Origin: a virus
Length of the DNA stretch: 32,228 nt
Direction: 5' to 3' (one strand)
IMG/VR virus record: IMGVR_UViG_3300020419_000054
Span: 1 to 32,228 of that record
Every line of letters begins with the position of its first letter. Position 1 is the stretch's first letter. Below, piece after piece: positions 7,720-15,972 of the stretch. The translations under genes and the position numbers were made by a program. Under the pieces are notes generated by a model that was given only the letters and a program-made list of their open reading frames with translations, was not told the origin of the DNA and searched no databases.

Positions 7720-8556
7720 TTACATAAAAGTTATTCTTACAACACCAGAACCACCCTGTCCTGATCCACCTGCACAGCATTTTGCCCAGTTATTACAGTA
7801 TGAACTAACACCCGATTGTCCGCCACCAGCTGGCCAGTCAATGTGACATCCACATGAGCACCATGCTTCATTGGTTACACCCACTTGCATTCTACCAAAT
7901 TGTGGTGCTGATCCTGATCCTGAATATGTAAACCAACAGTGACATCCACCATGCCCTGGTTCCCATCCTGTTGATCCCATCATTCCGAAATCTGCTCCAA
8001 AAATTCCACAAATATTACAGTTTGAACATGAGTGTGAGTGTCTTGGTCCCCAAGCATCTCCATTACACATCCAACCTCCACAACCACCTGTGGTACAGAA
8101 GTTACTTAGATTATGTCCATTAACATAACTTTTACAACCCATACCTGCACCGCAAGTATGTGCTTTACCACATGGCCATGCCCCGCCAGCACAAACTGAG
8201 TACTGACAACCTGGTGAAGTTGCTATTGTTTTAGATGCATAGTTTCCGCCTGCGCCACCTGTTGTGAATGAACAACAGTTACAGCAAGTCATTCCTGCTC
8301 CGCCACCGCCGCCTGACCAAATCTCAAATTGCACTGTTGATGCACCTGTTGGTACACACCAGTAGCAACATCTACCATTTGCCTGCTGACAACAGCCTGA
8401 TTGTCTTGCACACATATGACAACGGAAACCGCGATCATTATAAATCCATTGCACACCCATGCTGTGACCAGCACCTGGCGCCAAATCATCTGACGTTAGT
8501 GTTGCGTCTGCTATTGAGTCATTTGCTACTTTTTTATAACTTGCGTATGTTGCCAT
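7720..8556 (-). CDS. Gly/Cys-rich adhesin-like tail fibre tip protein, copy 3 of 3
   Basis: This is 278 aa with 30 Cys and many Gly. The N-terminus (MATYASYKKV, then LAPGAG) resembles the attachment segments of phage fibre proteins. The central and C-terminal parts have glycine runs (FEIWSGGGGGAG, AGGSGQGGSG) and end VVRITFM, the strand pattern typical of glycine-rich phage fibre domains. Cys occurs as CC pairs (SGCC, RCC, TCC, NCC, KCC) and in GxC contexts spread along the chain. The segment between GIFGADFG (about residue 185) and NEAWC (about 230) differs sharply among the three paralogues and is the likely receptor-contact loop. Function is inferred from composition and context (next to a tail chaperone and fibres). 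In an oxidising sea-water environment the Cys could form a dense disulfide lattice; metal binding is the alternative. Confidence 0.7.
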   Translation of the reverse strand: MATYASYKKVANDSIADATLTSDDLAPGAGHSMGVQWIYNDRGFRCHMCARQSGCCQQANGRCCYWCVPTGASTVQFEIWSGGGGGAGMTCCNCCSFTTGGAGGNYASKTIATSPGCQYSVCAGGAWPCGKAHTCGAGMGCKSYVNGHNLSNFCTTGGCGGWMCNGDAWGPRHSHSCSNCNICGIFGADFGMMGSTGWEPGHGGCHCWFTYSGSGSAPQFGRMQVGVTNEAWCSCGCHIDWPAGGGQSGVSSYCNNWAKCCAGGSGQGGSGVVRITFM

Positions 8557-8565
8557 AATTTTTTC

Positions 8566-9402
8566 CTATGCGTATGTTATCTTTACTAATCCTGATCCGC
8601 CCATATTGCCACCTGCACAACAACTTGCCCAGTTTCCACAATATGAACTTGTTCCTGTCATTCCGCCTCCTGATGGCCAGTTAGTATAACATGCACAACC
8701 ACACCATGCTTCAGCGTGTGCGTGTACACCTTGCTTGCCTACAAACGGTGCTACACCAGTTTGCATCCAGTCTGCTGATCTACATTGACATCCACCGTGT
8801 CCACCTGTTACTCCAGTAGATCCCATAATTCCAAAATCTGCTCCAAAGATTCCACAAACATTACAGTTCGCACAAGTTTGTGTATGGTTAGGTCCCCATG
8901 CACCACCGTTACACATCCAACCCGAACATCCTCCTGTAGAACAGAAGTTACTTAAATTGTATCCGTTTACATATGAACGACATCCCATGCCTGCTGTACA
9001 AGTATGTGACTTAGAACAAGGCCATGTACCACCTGCACAAACTGAATAAGCACAACCTGCCGCTGTGTTAATAGTTTTTACAGCGTAATTTCCACCTGAT
9101 CCTCCAGCTGAGTGTTTACAGTTGTTACAACAAGTACCACCTGCTCCTGCTCCACCACCTGACCAAATTTCAAACGTAACTTTATTAACATTTGATGGTA
9201 CAGTCCAATAGCAACACTTACCATTAGCTTGTTGACAACAATCGCCTGCGTCAGCACAGTGTTCACATGCTTTTCCTCTTTCATTATAAATCCACTTAAC
9301 ATAGTACTGATGTCCTGCACCAGGTCCTAGTTTTGCACTCGTGATACTTCCGTCTACAAAGTTTTCTGATGTTAGTGTTTTATAACTTGCGTATGTTGCC
9401 AT
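8566..9402 (-). CDS. Gly/Cys-rich adhesin-like tail fibre tip protein, copy 2 of 3
   Basis: This is 278 aa with 28 Cys and is colinear with its two neighbours. The conserved Cys-pair positions are retained (DCC, KCC, TCC, SCC), but the NCC pair of the other copies reads NNC here, so this copy has fewer paired cysteines. The variable segment after GIFGADFG carries GVTGGHGGCQC followed by an Asp/Trp/Gln-rich loop and HAHAEAWC, unlike the other two. Its C-terminus is GGSGLVKITYA. SD AGGA lies upstream of the ATG. It is probably a receptor-binding paralogue with another specificity. The possibility that all three form one heterotrimeric tip cannot be excluded from sequence. Confidence 0.7.
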   Translation of the reverse strand: MATYASYKTLTSENFVDGSITSAKLGPGAGHQYYVKWIYNERGKACEHCADAGDCCQQANGKCCYWTVPSNVNKVTFEIWSGGGAGAGGTCCNNCKHSAGGSGGNYAVKTINTAAGCAYSVCAGGTWPCSKSHTCTAGMGCRSYVNGYNLSNFCSTGGCSGWMCNGGAWGPNHTQTCANCNVCGIFGADFGIMGSTGVTGGHGGCQCRSADWMQTGVAPFVGKQGVHAHAEAWCGCACYTNWPSGGGMTGTSSYCGNWASCCAGGNMGGSGLVKITYA

Positions 9403-9411
9403 CTTTATTTC

Positions 9412-10251
9412 CTAAACGTATGTTATCTTTACTATTCCTGAGCCGCCTTGTCCTGATCCACCAGCACAACACTTTGCCCAATTTCCACAATATGAACTAG
9501 TACCAGGAGTTCCGCCACCTGATGGCCAATTAATATGACATCCACAGGCACACCAAGCCTCGTTAGTACTTGTTTGCATATATTTACCAATACCTGCACC
9601 TGCTCCAGTCCATGATGTTTGACCGTGACATCTACAAATAGTAGTTCCAGCTTTAAATCCTGGTGATCCACCAAATCCAAAGTCTGCTCCAAAAATTCCA
9701 CAAATATTACATGATGCACAAAGACTTGTTAAATGCCTTTGACCCCATGCATCTCCATTACACATCCAGCCTCCACAGCCTCCCATCACACAAAAGTTTG
9801 ATAGGTTATGACCGTTTACGTATGAACGACATCCCATTCCTGGAGAACATGTATGCGATTTTTCACAAGGCCATGATCCACCCGCACATACTGTATATGC
9901 ACAGTTGGGATTAGTATTAATAGTTCTTGATGCGTATCCACCGCCGTGTCCGCCAATTGCGAACGAACAACAGTTACAACAAGTATGTCCTGGGCCACCT
10001 CCGCCTCCGGACCAAATTTCAAAGGTTACTTTATAAACGTTTGCTGGTGTTGTCCAATAACAACATTTACCGTTTGCCGCTTGACAACAGTTACCTGCTA
10101 TGGAACAATCATGACATGCCATGCCACGTTCGTTATAAATCCATTGCACTCTACGACAACTGCCTGCTCCAGGAGCCAATTTGGCCGCTGTTATGGCATT
10201 GGTCGGAATAGCTTCCGATGTTACTTTCTTATAACTTGAGTATGTTGCCAT
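9412..10251 (-). CDS. Gly/Cys-rich adhesin-like tail fibre tip protein, copy 1 of 3
   Basis: This is 279 aa with 30 Cys and is the first of the triplet to be transcribed. The N-terminus MATYSSYKKV and AAKLAPGAG match phage fibre N-terminal segments. It alone has a Cys right after the LAPGAG block (GSCRRVQ). Glycine-rich stretches are FEIWSGGGGGPG, IGGHGGGYAS and CAGGSGQGGSG, ending IVKITYV. Its variable loop reads SPGFKAGTTICRCHG before the shared NEAWC. The ribosome-binding site is weak (GGGGAC some distance from the ATG). It follows the 149-aa structural protein gene by 21 bp and has no promoter octamer of its own, so it should be read through from upstream. Confidence 0.7.
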   Translation of the reverse strand: MATYSSYKKVTSEAIPTNAITAAKLAPGAGSCRRVQWIYNERGMACHDCSIAGNCCQAANGKCCYWTTPANVYKVTFEIWSGGGGGPGHTCCNCCSFAIGGHGGGYASRTINTNPNCAYTVCAGGSWPCEKSHTCSPGMGCRSYVNGHNLSNFCVMGGCGGWMCNGDAWGQRHLTSLCASCNICGIFGADFGFGGSPGFKAGTTICRCHGQTSWTGAGAGIGKYMQTSTNEAWCACGCHINWPSGGGTPGTSSYCGNWAKCCAGGSGQGGSGIVKITYV

Positions 10252-10272
10252 TAGTTACGTCCCCAACAAAAA

Positions 10273-10722
10273 TTAAACTGTCAACAAGCGCCAGCCGTAG
10301 CTATTGCCTGAGTATACCATGTCAAACGCCGCACCTTCTGTGTTTACAGTCATGTTTGATGCATCGCCTTGTATTAAACGTCCGTTTCTATTAATCGTTA
10401 AATTATTAGAATCAAATGTTTTTCTTAGATCGAAAAATCTAATAACATCACCTGTAGCCGGACTTGCTGGTAGTGTGACTGTAAAGCCTCCACCGTTTGT
10501 GTCCGCAAATATCTGTTCACCTGAATGAGCAGTATATCCTGTAGTGATTGTTTTGGCGTTTAGCACACCAACTGGTAACCAAGCAGTTCCATTGTAAAGT
10601 TCTAACACATTAATTTCTGTGTTAAATCTTAATGATCCTGCTCCTGCGCCAGCTGTTCTTTGAGCTGTATTCCCATAAGGTATAGTTAAACCTGGTGAAC
10701 CTACTGAAATTCTTCTTCCCAT
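10273..10722 (-). CDS. Small virion/tail structural protein with the QRP-RFNT motif
   Basis: This is 149 aa. The N-terminus has IPYGNTAQR, then GSLRFNTEINVLELYNGTAW, a motif (P-x-G-x3-QR...G-x-[LM]-R-[YF]-NT...[YW]) that recurs in the two C-terminal domains of the 1240- and 1077-aa fibres and in the 172-aa protein at 29400-29918. A beta-rich C-terminal part follows (FTVTLPASPATGDVIRFFDL), ending YGWRLLTV, which looks like a small phage beta-sandwich or trimeric fibre segment. It is probably a short fibre or fibre connector located between the giant fibres and the adhesins. Exact role unknown. SD AAGGA precedes the ATG. Confidence 0.6.
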   Translation of the reverse strand: MGRRISVGSPGLTIPYGNTAQRTAGAGAGSLRFNTEINVLELYNGTAWLPVGVLNAKTITTGYTAHSGEQIFADTNGGGFTVTLPASPATGDVIRFFDLRKTFDSNNLTINRNGRLIQGDASNMTVNTEGAAFDMVYSGNSYGWRLLTV

Positions 10723-10739
10723 TTTTTTCTATCCTTTTA

Positions 10740-11063
10740 TTATGCCGGTACTGCTGTTTCGATACCCATAACCATCGCTGTTACCGATGTTTGGTCCGAT
10801 CTAACAATAACCTGTCTTGTTGCTTCTGCAACAATACCTGTTCTCTCCAATACGCCATTTGGTGCAACTGACACATTATATTCAAGATAATCTGCCGCAC
10901 TAGGTGATGCACTTGTGGCAACCGCAAGTCTTATATTTGCTGTATTTGAGCCTCTGTTACAAACAGAAACTGTTACAACACTATATGTACTTGAAGGTAC
11001 TGTATAAACACTGGTATCGCTGTTAGCTGAAAGATCTGATGATCCTAATATTCCTGATGCCAT
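10740..11063 (-). CDS. Small beta-rich virion protein (family with 21930-22259 and 29918-30262)
   Basis: This is 107 aa with no named domain that I recognise. The pattern is Thr/Val-rich strands (VYTVPSSTYSVVTVSVCN), a polar middle and VRSDQTSVTAMVMGIE at the C-terminus. The same order of elements (short N-terminal strand, TxxxVxVCN-type strand, a turn with N or D, then a DQ-x-A/V strand ending in IE or LEV) is seen in the 109- and 114-aa proteins. I therefore regard the three as one diverged family of single-domain virion proteins, each lying beside a fibre gene. SD AGGAG lies 6 bases before the ATG. Confidence 0.6.
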   Translation of the reverse strand: MASGILGSSDLSANSDTSVYTVPSSTYSVVTVSVCNRGSNTANIRLAVATSASPSAADYLEYNVSVAPNGVLERTGIVAEATRQVIVRSDQTSVTAMVMGIETAVPA

Positions 11064-11081
11064 TTTTCACTCCTATAGTTA

Positions 11082-11089
11082 TATTTAGC
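11082..11089 (-). promoter_or_regulatory. Weak late-promoter-like octamer (GCTAAATA)
   Basis: The minus strand reads GCTAAATA, one base off NATAAATA. It overlaps the stop codon of the 1614-aa fibre gene and lies about 20 bases before the 107-aa gene, the same position as the perfect copies elsewhere. Lower confidence because of the mismatch. Confidence 0.3.
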
Positions 11090-11091
11090 CA

Positions 11092-14000
11092 TTATGTTTT
11101 ACTTGTCAAAAAGTACGAGAATGCAACCGGTGAACCCGACACACCTCCGTTAAAGTTCATTCCCGTAGTTACAGTAATTGGACTATTATCAGTTGTACTA
11201 ATTGTATTTCCTGTAATATTAATCTTACCGGCTGTCACTGCGTTAACGTTTAGACTGCTTGAACCTCCACCAATCTGTGAATTGATATAAGTTATAATTG
11301 CCGCCTGTGTTGGAACTACAGTATCTGAATTAGCACTAAACGTACCGTCTGTACTAAATTCATTAATTGTTGCTCCTCCTTGACCAAGTCCAACAGATCC
11401 TAGCGTAAGTTCTTGTAGTCCTGCTAGGCTGAATGCACTTGTATTCAAGCTCGCCGATCCAGTTGACTGTTCAACGTTAAACAATCTACCAACTCTAAAG
11501 TTACCATCTTGGTCAGTGGATGTGTAGAAAATTCTACCTCCGCCGGATTCTGTTACTTCGTCGTTTGCGTCTGCTGGAACTGAAGGTGTTCCTGGATAGT
11601 TAGTACTTGCAAAGTTACCTGTACCAATATCTAAGAAATCGTGCCCTGTTAATCGTACTTGACTGAACCTTTTTCTTATTGTTAAGTTTGCACCATGTGG
11701 TGGTGCAAGTTCAACACCTAAGTTAGGTGAAACTTGTAAGTTTGCGGAATAGTTACCTGCACTACCAGTAAGTTCTCTAACAAAAACAATTTTAAAGAAT
11801 CTGCTGTCTCCAGCTATTTCTAAGTTTGCTCCTGGTTCTGGTTGGTCAGTTAATCCATAAACATTTAAGAATTGTACTGATTGGAATATGTCTCCGTATC
11901 CGTCACCGCTAACAGTACCGCCTGCAGTTTCAAAGTCAGTTCCTCTAGCACTAAACGTAGGCTGATCAAGAACACCGTCACCAATTCTAATTTGGAATGG
12001 TGCTTCTATAGTTTCGTTTGGATCTACTATTGTCATCATAGGAGTTGATGTATAACCACTTCCTGGTTTGATAATAAAGAATTGTGTAATTCTTCCTGAT
12101 GAAACTTTAGCTCTTACCTGTGCGCCGGTTCCTCCACCGCCGCTAAAGTATACTCTAGGCTCGATTGAGTACTGTGTTGTTGCATCTAATGATCCTTGTA
12201 CTGCATTACTATGATGCCAGTTATTCCAACCTGCTGTACCATCTGATTCTTTAGCAACGTTGGCTACTTTTGTTCCTGGATTATATGAAGTAATTTGTGC
12301 ATATTGTCCAGCACCTGTACCTGCTGTTAATACTATTCTCATACCAACATATTTTGTTGAGTTTGCAGTTTCAGTGTTAGATAATGTAATAGTCGTAGCA
12401 TTACCGCCCTGAGCAGTATTTTCACTTGATACGTATCCTCTACCACCAATTACATCTGGATCATTCAAAGAACCGTCATTATTAATATCGCTGGCGTTGT
12501 ATGTAGAACCGTCATCTGGATTTCTTAATCTAACTTCAAAAATACCTTTGTTAACAACATTAGCACTTGAAACAACAGCACCATATCCTGCACCAGTTAT
12601 TGTATAACTTGCAGAAGTATAGTTGTTACCTGCATTAGTGTATTCAAAGTGTATAATTTGACTTCCATCAGTTAAACCTCTACCAATTTGTGCTTCTAGT
12701 TTTCTATTGTTAACACCACCGGTAATTGGCACTTCTGTTACATCGATAAACTCTGATACAGCACCTTTGTCACCGTATGAGCAGTTACCGTTTGTACCTC
12801 TAATCTTACCACCGTTTTCTGCTAGGTATCCAATATGTCCATAGTATGAGAACACAGAAACAAGTTCTGCTCTACCTAAGTTTGTAACCCATGCACCAAT
12901 ACCATCACTTAATACCTGTGTAAAGTCGTTAGCAACAATTGAGTCATTACCACCATTATGTATATTACCATCAATTTTTAAACCTACACATCCTGTACCA
13001 AAGTTTGTAACACCTTGTACATATGGAGATCTTGTAGTAATCCAAGTTCTGTTATCATCTGGTCCCCATCCTGGATCCAGTGAACAATATGCTCCTGCAC
13101 TTGGACGTTTTGTACCATATGCATTTGCTGATCCTAATGTACCAGTAAGTCCGCTTAATGTTTGGTTTCTAATACCAGTTGCGTCTCTTAGTAAGTACAT
13201 GTTCTCTAAAATAGATCCACCTGATCTTGCAGAGTTGGCATAAAACATTCCGTTCATCAATGTTCTATAGTTACCAGGATAAATTAAATCATAAATGAAT
13301 CCATCTATGTATGCTTTAACATCTCTTTCACAAGCTGTTGCATCAAAGCTATATGAAGGATAATTCACTGTAATATATTTTGTTACATCTCTTCCAATAT
13401 AGTCTTTGTTTAATTCTAGCAGTCTTATAGCCGCCATTTTATCTTCATCATCAACTCTACTGTTATTTCCTCTAAAAGTAGGAGCAGTTGAATCACCTGA
13501 TGCACCACTAATTTCAAAATTAATTTTATCATGTAATTCTTGACATAGTTCTTCAAGTATGTCACCTACAGCTGAAGTACTAACTGGTTTAGATACATTT
13601 TGTGTTAGAGCATTTCCTGTTTGTGCTGTAATACTTGTACCTTCTACAATATTATCGATTATTGATTTCATGTGTAGAATACCAGCTTTACTGTAAGTAG
13701 TGTCATTAGAATCAGTAGTTAACTGTCCTGCTGGAACTACTTTTGTAGAACGTAGTTCGTCACCTTGTATAGCACATCTTTCAGGAACTCTAATTGGAAG
13801 CACTTCTTTATACTCACCAGTTTTAACAAAAATTACTGTATGTTTGAAAACTTCTCCTGGTATTGTGTAACCTGCGCCTAAAGAAACAGCAGATGTAACT
13901 AGTACCATATTAGCTGTAATTTCAGCTACTGCACCTGTTTCTGCTGGATATGTGGCCGCATTTTTTATTTGTAGGTATCTATCTGCTGACGCAACACTAT

Positions 14001-15936
14001 CAAGTGCTTGATAGTCCGCTGACGGTGTTGCACTATTGATAACATCTGTTGCAATACTAATTACAAAGTTTAGAGCCGCAACGTTTTGCGATTCTGAGCC
14101 TGTATCAAAATAGTCTCCGCTTACATTATCTTTCATAGCTTGAGAAACTCTACGTGTTTGTCTATTTCCGCCTCTAGCTAAGTCAATAGTTAATGCGTCA
14201 ATGGCAAATCCTGCAAGTCTTTGAAACTTTGCTTCGTTGAAACTAAATCCAATAAAGAATGGACTTGTTTGTGTAATAATTTGTCTCTTGGCCCATTTTG
14301 CTGTTTCGTATGCAATAAATGTTCTATTAACTTTAAGCAAATACACCGCATTTGGATTTCTAGCACCATCTTCAATAGCTTCACATGCCGCCCTAATTGT
14401 TTTCCAAGGACGGTCTAATGTTGCACCATTTGTTGGATACTTATTGTCAGCACCATTAGTTCCTACATAGTAAACATCTGGAGTTTGACCAAAGTCTTTC
14501 CATTCCGGATTTCCACTTGCACTAACACTTAATACTTGACCTTCTGTTCCGATTGGTAATCTAGTTGGACCTGATCCGCCATAGTAAAGTAAATCACCCT
14601 GTGTAGTAATTGAACTTTCCTCAGCACCTGATGCCAAGTTTTTCCAATATGTACCCGAGGTATCATTGTCTGGTCTTTTAGGTGTATCTGATGTATGTCC
14701 TAATACACAAACATAACTTATTAAACCATAACGAACGGCATCACCTGCATCATAAAGTGTTGCAGTTGCCCATGTATCTTTCCATTCTATACCTTGGTTT
14801 AATCTTCCCCAGTAAGTTGCATTTGGTGGACGCTGTCCTGTACTATTTGCAACAGCAACATAAGTGTAACCACCTAGTCTTACAACATCACCAATTCTAT
14901 ATTCTTCGTTTGTTGAGTCTGCACCCCAGTCGCCTCTTAGATTAAATCCAGAAGTTACTAGTTCCCATTTTGGACTTGACGGAGGAACTTCACCATAAAC
15001 GTTTTGATTTGCAACGTATTGGTTACCACCATATGTTACAAAGTCACCTGGTTGATATCTTTCGTCGCCTTGCCATGAATTTTCAAATTCTAAACCTGGA
15101 ACAAACTTATCCCATTTAGAAATATCAGCTTGTAGTGTACCTAGTTGTGAGTCAGGATTAGTTACAACAGAAGTGTGTTGTGTTGTACAAATCCAAAGTG
15201 TTGCTCCATAAAGTACAACATCATTTACTTTGTATCTGTATGAGTTTACCCACTCACCTAAATATTCAAGACCTTTATTAAAGTAATCCCACTTCGCCTG
15301 ATCTGCTTCTAATCCATTAGCCGCAGTTGCGTTTGAAGTGTGTCCTGTGTTACAAAGATAAAGTGTACCACCATATTTTACAATGTCATTAACTTTATAT
15401 CTTGTGTTGATTGCCCAATTTGTTTTCCAATCTTGACCTTCGGAGAATAGGTCCCATTTTAATATGTCTTGTTCAAGTCCAAGTGCATTAGTGGCCGCGG
15501 CAGTGTGACCAGTATTACAAATGTAAATGTTTCCGCCATATTTTACCAAGTCGTTTGCTTTATAAACAGTTCCAGCGACCCAGTTATCTTTCCAGTCAAT
15601 TGATGTAGCAAACTGATCCCATTTTGCCTGGTCAGCTTCTAGTGTTGATTGGGCAGTATGTCCTGTTTTACAAATGTAAATAATTCCACCGTATCTTACG
15701 ATGTCATTTATTTTGTAAAAAGTTGATTGTGTCCAATCTGCTTTCCATTGGGTACCATCACTAAAATTGTTCCAATTTGTTGAGTCAGTGTAAAAATTAG
15801 ATGTTGATGTATGTCCAGTAACACAAACGTATGTTCTACCGCCATATCTGATTACGTCATCTTTCAGATAAGCAGTGGAAGCCGTCCAGTTATCTTTCCA
15901 TATAAACCTAATTCTACCTAGTTTAAATTCTGCCAT
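11092..15936 (-). CDS. Giant fibre, 1614 aa: eight CBM5/12-like repeats, beta-helix with helical inserts
   Basis: Residues 1 to about 437 are eight repeats of WK-x2-W-x5-Y-x3-D-x-V-x-YGG-x2-Y-x-C-x2-GHT, the spacing of carbohydrate-binding family 5/12 modules. After a linker, VYYVGTNGAD (about 485) opens a beta-helix body. Inside it are two copies of a helical module: about 528-590 (VNRTFIAYETAKW, FAIDALTIDLARGGN) and about 832-893 (LNKDYIGRDVTKYI, CERDVKAYIDGFIYDL). The helix resumes with RSPYVQGVTNFG and NDSIVANDFTQVLSDGIGAW, and a 12-residue loop DINNDGSLNDPD looks like an EF-hand loop. FYTSTDQDGNFRVGRLF (about 1475) is a signature shared with the other three giant fibres. It is most likely a distal long fibre or baseplate-attached structural protein. 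A homologue follows upstream, 15973-21546. Confidence 0.8.
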   Translation of the reverse strand: MAEFKLGRIRFIWKDNWTASTAYLKDDVIRYGGRTYVCVTGHTSTSNFYTDSTNWNNFSDGTQWKADWTQSTFYKINDIVRYGGIIYICKTGHTAQSTLEADQAKWDQFATSIDWKDNWVAGTVYKANDLVKYGGNIYICNTGHTAAATNALGLEQDILKWDLFSEGQDWKTNWAINTRYKVNDIVKYGGTLYLCNTGHTSNATAANGLEADQAKWDYFNKGLEYLGEWVNSYRYKVNDVVLYGATLWICTTQHTSVVTNPDSQLGTLQADISKWDKFVPGLEFENSWQGDERYQPGDFVTYGGNQYVANQNVYGEVPPSSPKWELVTSGFNLRGDWGADSTNEEYRIGDVVRLGGYTYVAVANSTGQRPPNATYWGRLNQGIEWKDTWATATLYDAGDAVRYGLISYVCVLGHTSDTPKRPDNDTSGTYWKNLASGAEESSITTQGDLLYYGGSGPTRLPIGTEGQVLSVSASGNPEWKDFGQTPDVYYVGTNGADNKYPTNGATLDRPWKTIRAACEAIEDGARNPNAVYLLKVNRTFIAYETAKWAKRQIITQTSPFFIGFSFNEAKFQRLAGFAIDALTIDLARGGNRQTRRVSQAMKDNVSGDYFDTGSESQNVAALNFVISIATDVINSATPSADYQALDSVASADRYLQIKNAATYPAETGAVAEITANMVLVTSAVSLGAGYTIPGEVFKHTVIFVKTGEYKEVLPIRVPERCAIQGDELRSTKVVPAGQLTTDSNDTTYSKAGILHMKSIIDNIVEGTSITAQTGNALTQNVSKPVSTSAVGDILEELCQELHDKINFEISGASGDSTAPTFRGNNSRVDDEDKMAAIRLLELNKDYIGRDVTKYITVNYPSYSFDATACERDVKAYIDGFIYDLIYPGNYRTLMNGMFYANSARSGGSILENMYLLRDATGIRNQTLSGLTGTLGSANAYGTKRPSAGAYCSLDPGWGPDDNRTWITTRSPYVQGVTNFGTGCVGLKIDGNIHNGGNDSIVANDFTQVLSDGIGAWVTNLGRAELVSVFSYYGHIGYLAENGGKIRGTNGNCSYGDKGAVSEFIDVTEVPITGGVNNRKLEAQIGRGLTDGSQIIHFEYTNAGNNYTSASYTITGAGYGAVVSSANVVNKGIFEVRLRNPDDGSTYNASDINNDGSLNDPDVIGGRGYVSSENTAQGGNATTITLSNTETANSTKYVGMRIVLTAGTGAGQYAQITSYNPGTKVANVAKESDGTAGWNNWHHSNAVQGSLDATTQYSIEPRVYFSGGGGTGAQVRAKVSSGRITQFFIIKPGSGYTSTPMMTIVDPNETIEAPFQIRIGDGVLDQPTFSARGTDFETAGGTVSGDGYGDIFQSVQFLNVYGLTDQPEPGANLEIAGDSRFFKIVFVRELTGSAGNYSANLQVSPNLGVELAPPHGANLTIRKRFSQVRLTGHDFLDIGTGNFASTNYPGTPSVPADANDEVTESGGGRIFYTSTDQDGNFRVGRLFNVEQSTGSASLNTSAFSLAGLQELTLGSVGLGQGGATINEFSTDGTFSANSDTVVPTQAAIITYINSQIGGGSSSLNVNAVTAGKINITGNTISTTDNSPITVTTGMNFNGGVSGSPVAFSYFLTSKT
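14625..15936 (-). repeat. Eight tandem CBM5/12-like modules
   Basis: Eight units of about 50-59 residues run from the N-terminus of the 1614-aa fibre. Each has Trp pairs, Tyr, an acidic residue before V-x-YGG and usually a C-x2-[GQ]HT tail. Units 6 and 7 lack the Cys and HTS tail (NQYVANQNVYG, YTYVAVANSTG). A Lys-Trp-[DN] element often closes a unit. Confidence 0.8.
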
Positions 15937-15963
15937 TGTTTGCTCCGTTCTTGGTATTATACA

Positions 15964-15971
15964 TATTTATC
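15964..15971 (-). promoter_or_regulatory. Putative late promoter (GATAAATA) for the 1614-aa fibre
   Basis: The minus strand reads GATAAATA, an exact octamer match, immediately after the stop of the 1857-aa fibre gene and about 27 bases before the ATG of the 1614-aa gene. A GGAG ribosome-binding site lies in between. Confidence 0.55.
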
Positions 15972-15972
15972 T

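Larger units (their letters stand above)
7720..10251 (-). repeat. Tandem triplication of a Cys-rich adhesin gene
   Basis: Three genes of 837, 837 and 840 bp follow each other with 9-bp gaps and encode proteins that align end to end. Shared blocks include the MATY start, WIYN[DE]RG, FEIWSGGG, SYVNG[HY]NLSNFC, GIFGADFG and a GG-rich C-terminus. Divergence is concentrated in residues about 10-36 and about 190-228. This is gene amplification followed by diversification. Confidence 0.9.

Noticed and set aside
9432-9719. Alternative-frame readings within the adhesin genes
   Set aside because: The main frame has paralogue-conserved protein sequence; the alternative frames do not align among the three copies.
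7720-10251. Diversity-generating retroelement target in the adhesin loops
   Set aside because: No reverse transcriptase and no template repeat are visible in the window; tandem gene duplication with divergence is enough to explain the pattern.
7720-10251. CRISPR array or short tandem repeats
   Set aside because: The repetition is three gene-length copies, not short direct repeats with spacers; no array is seen anywhere in the window.
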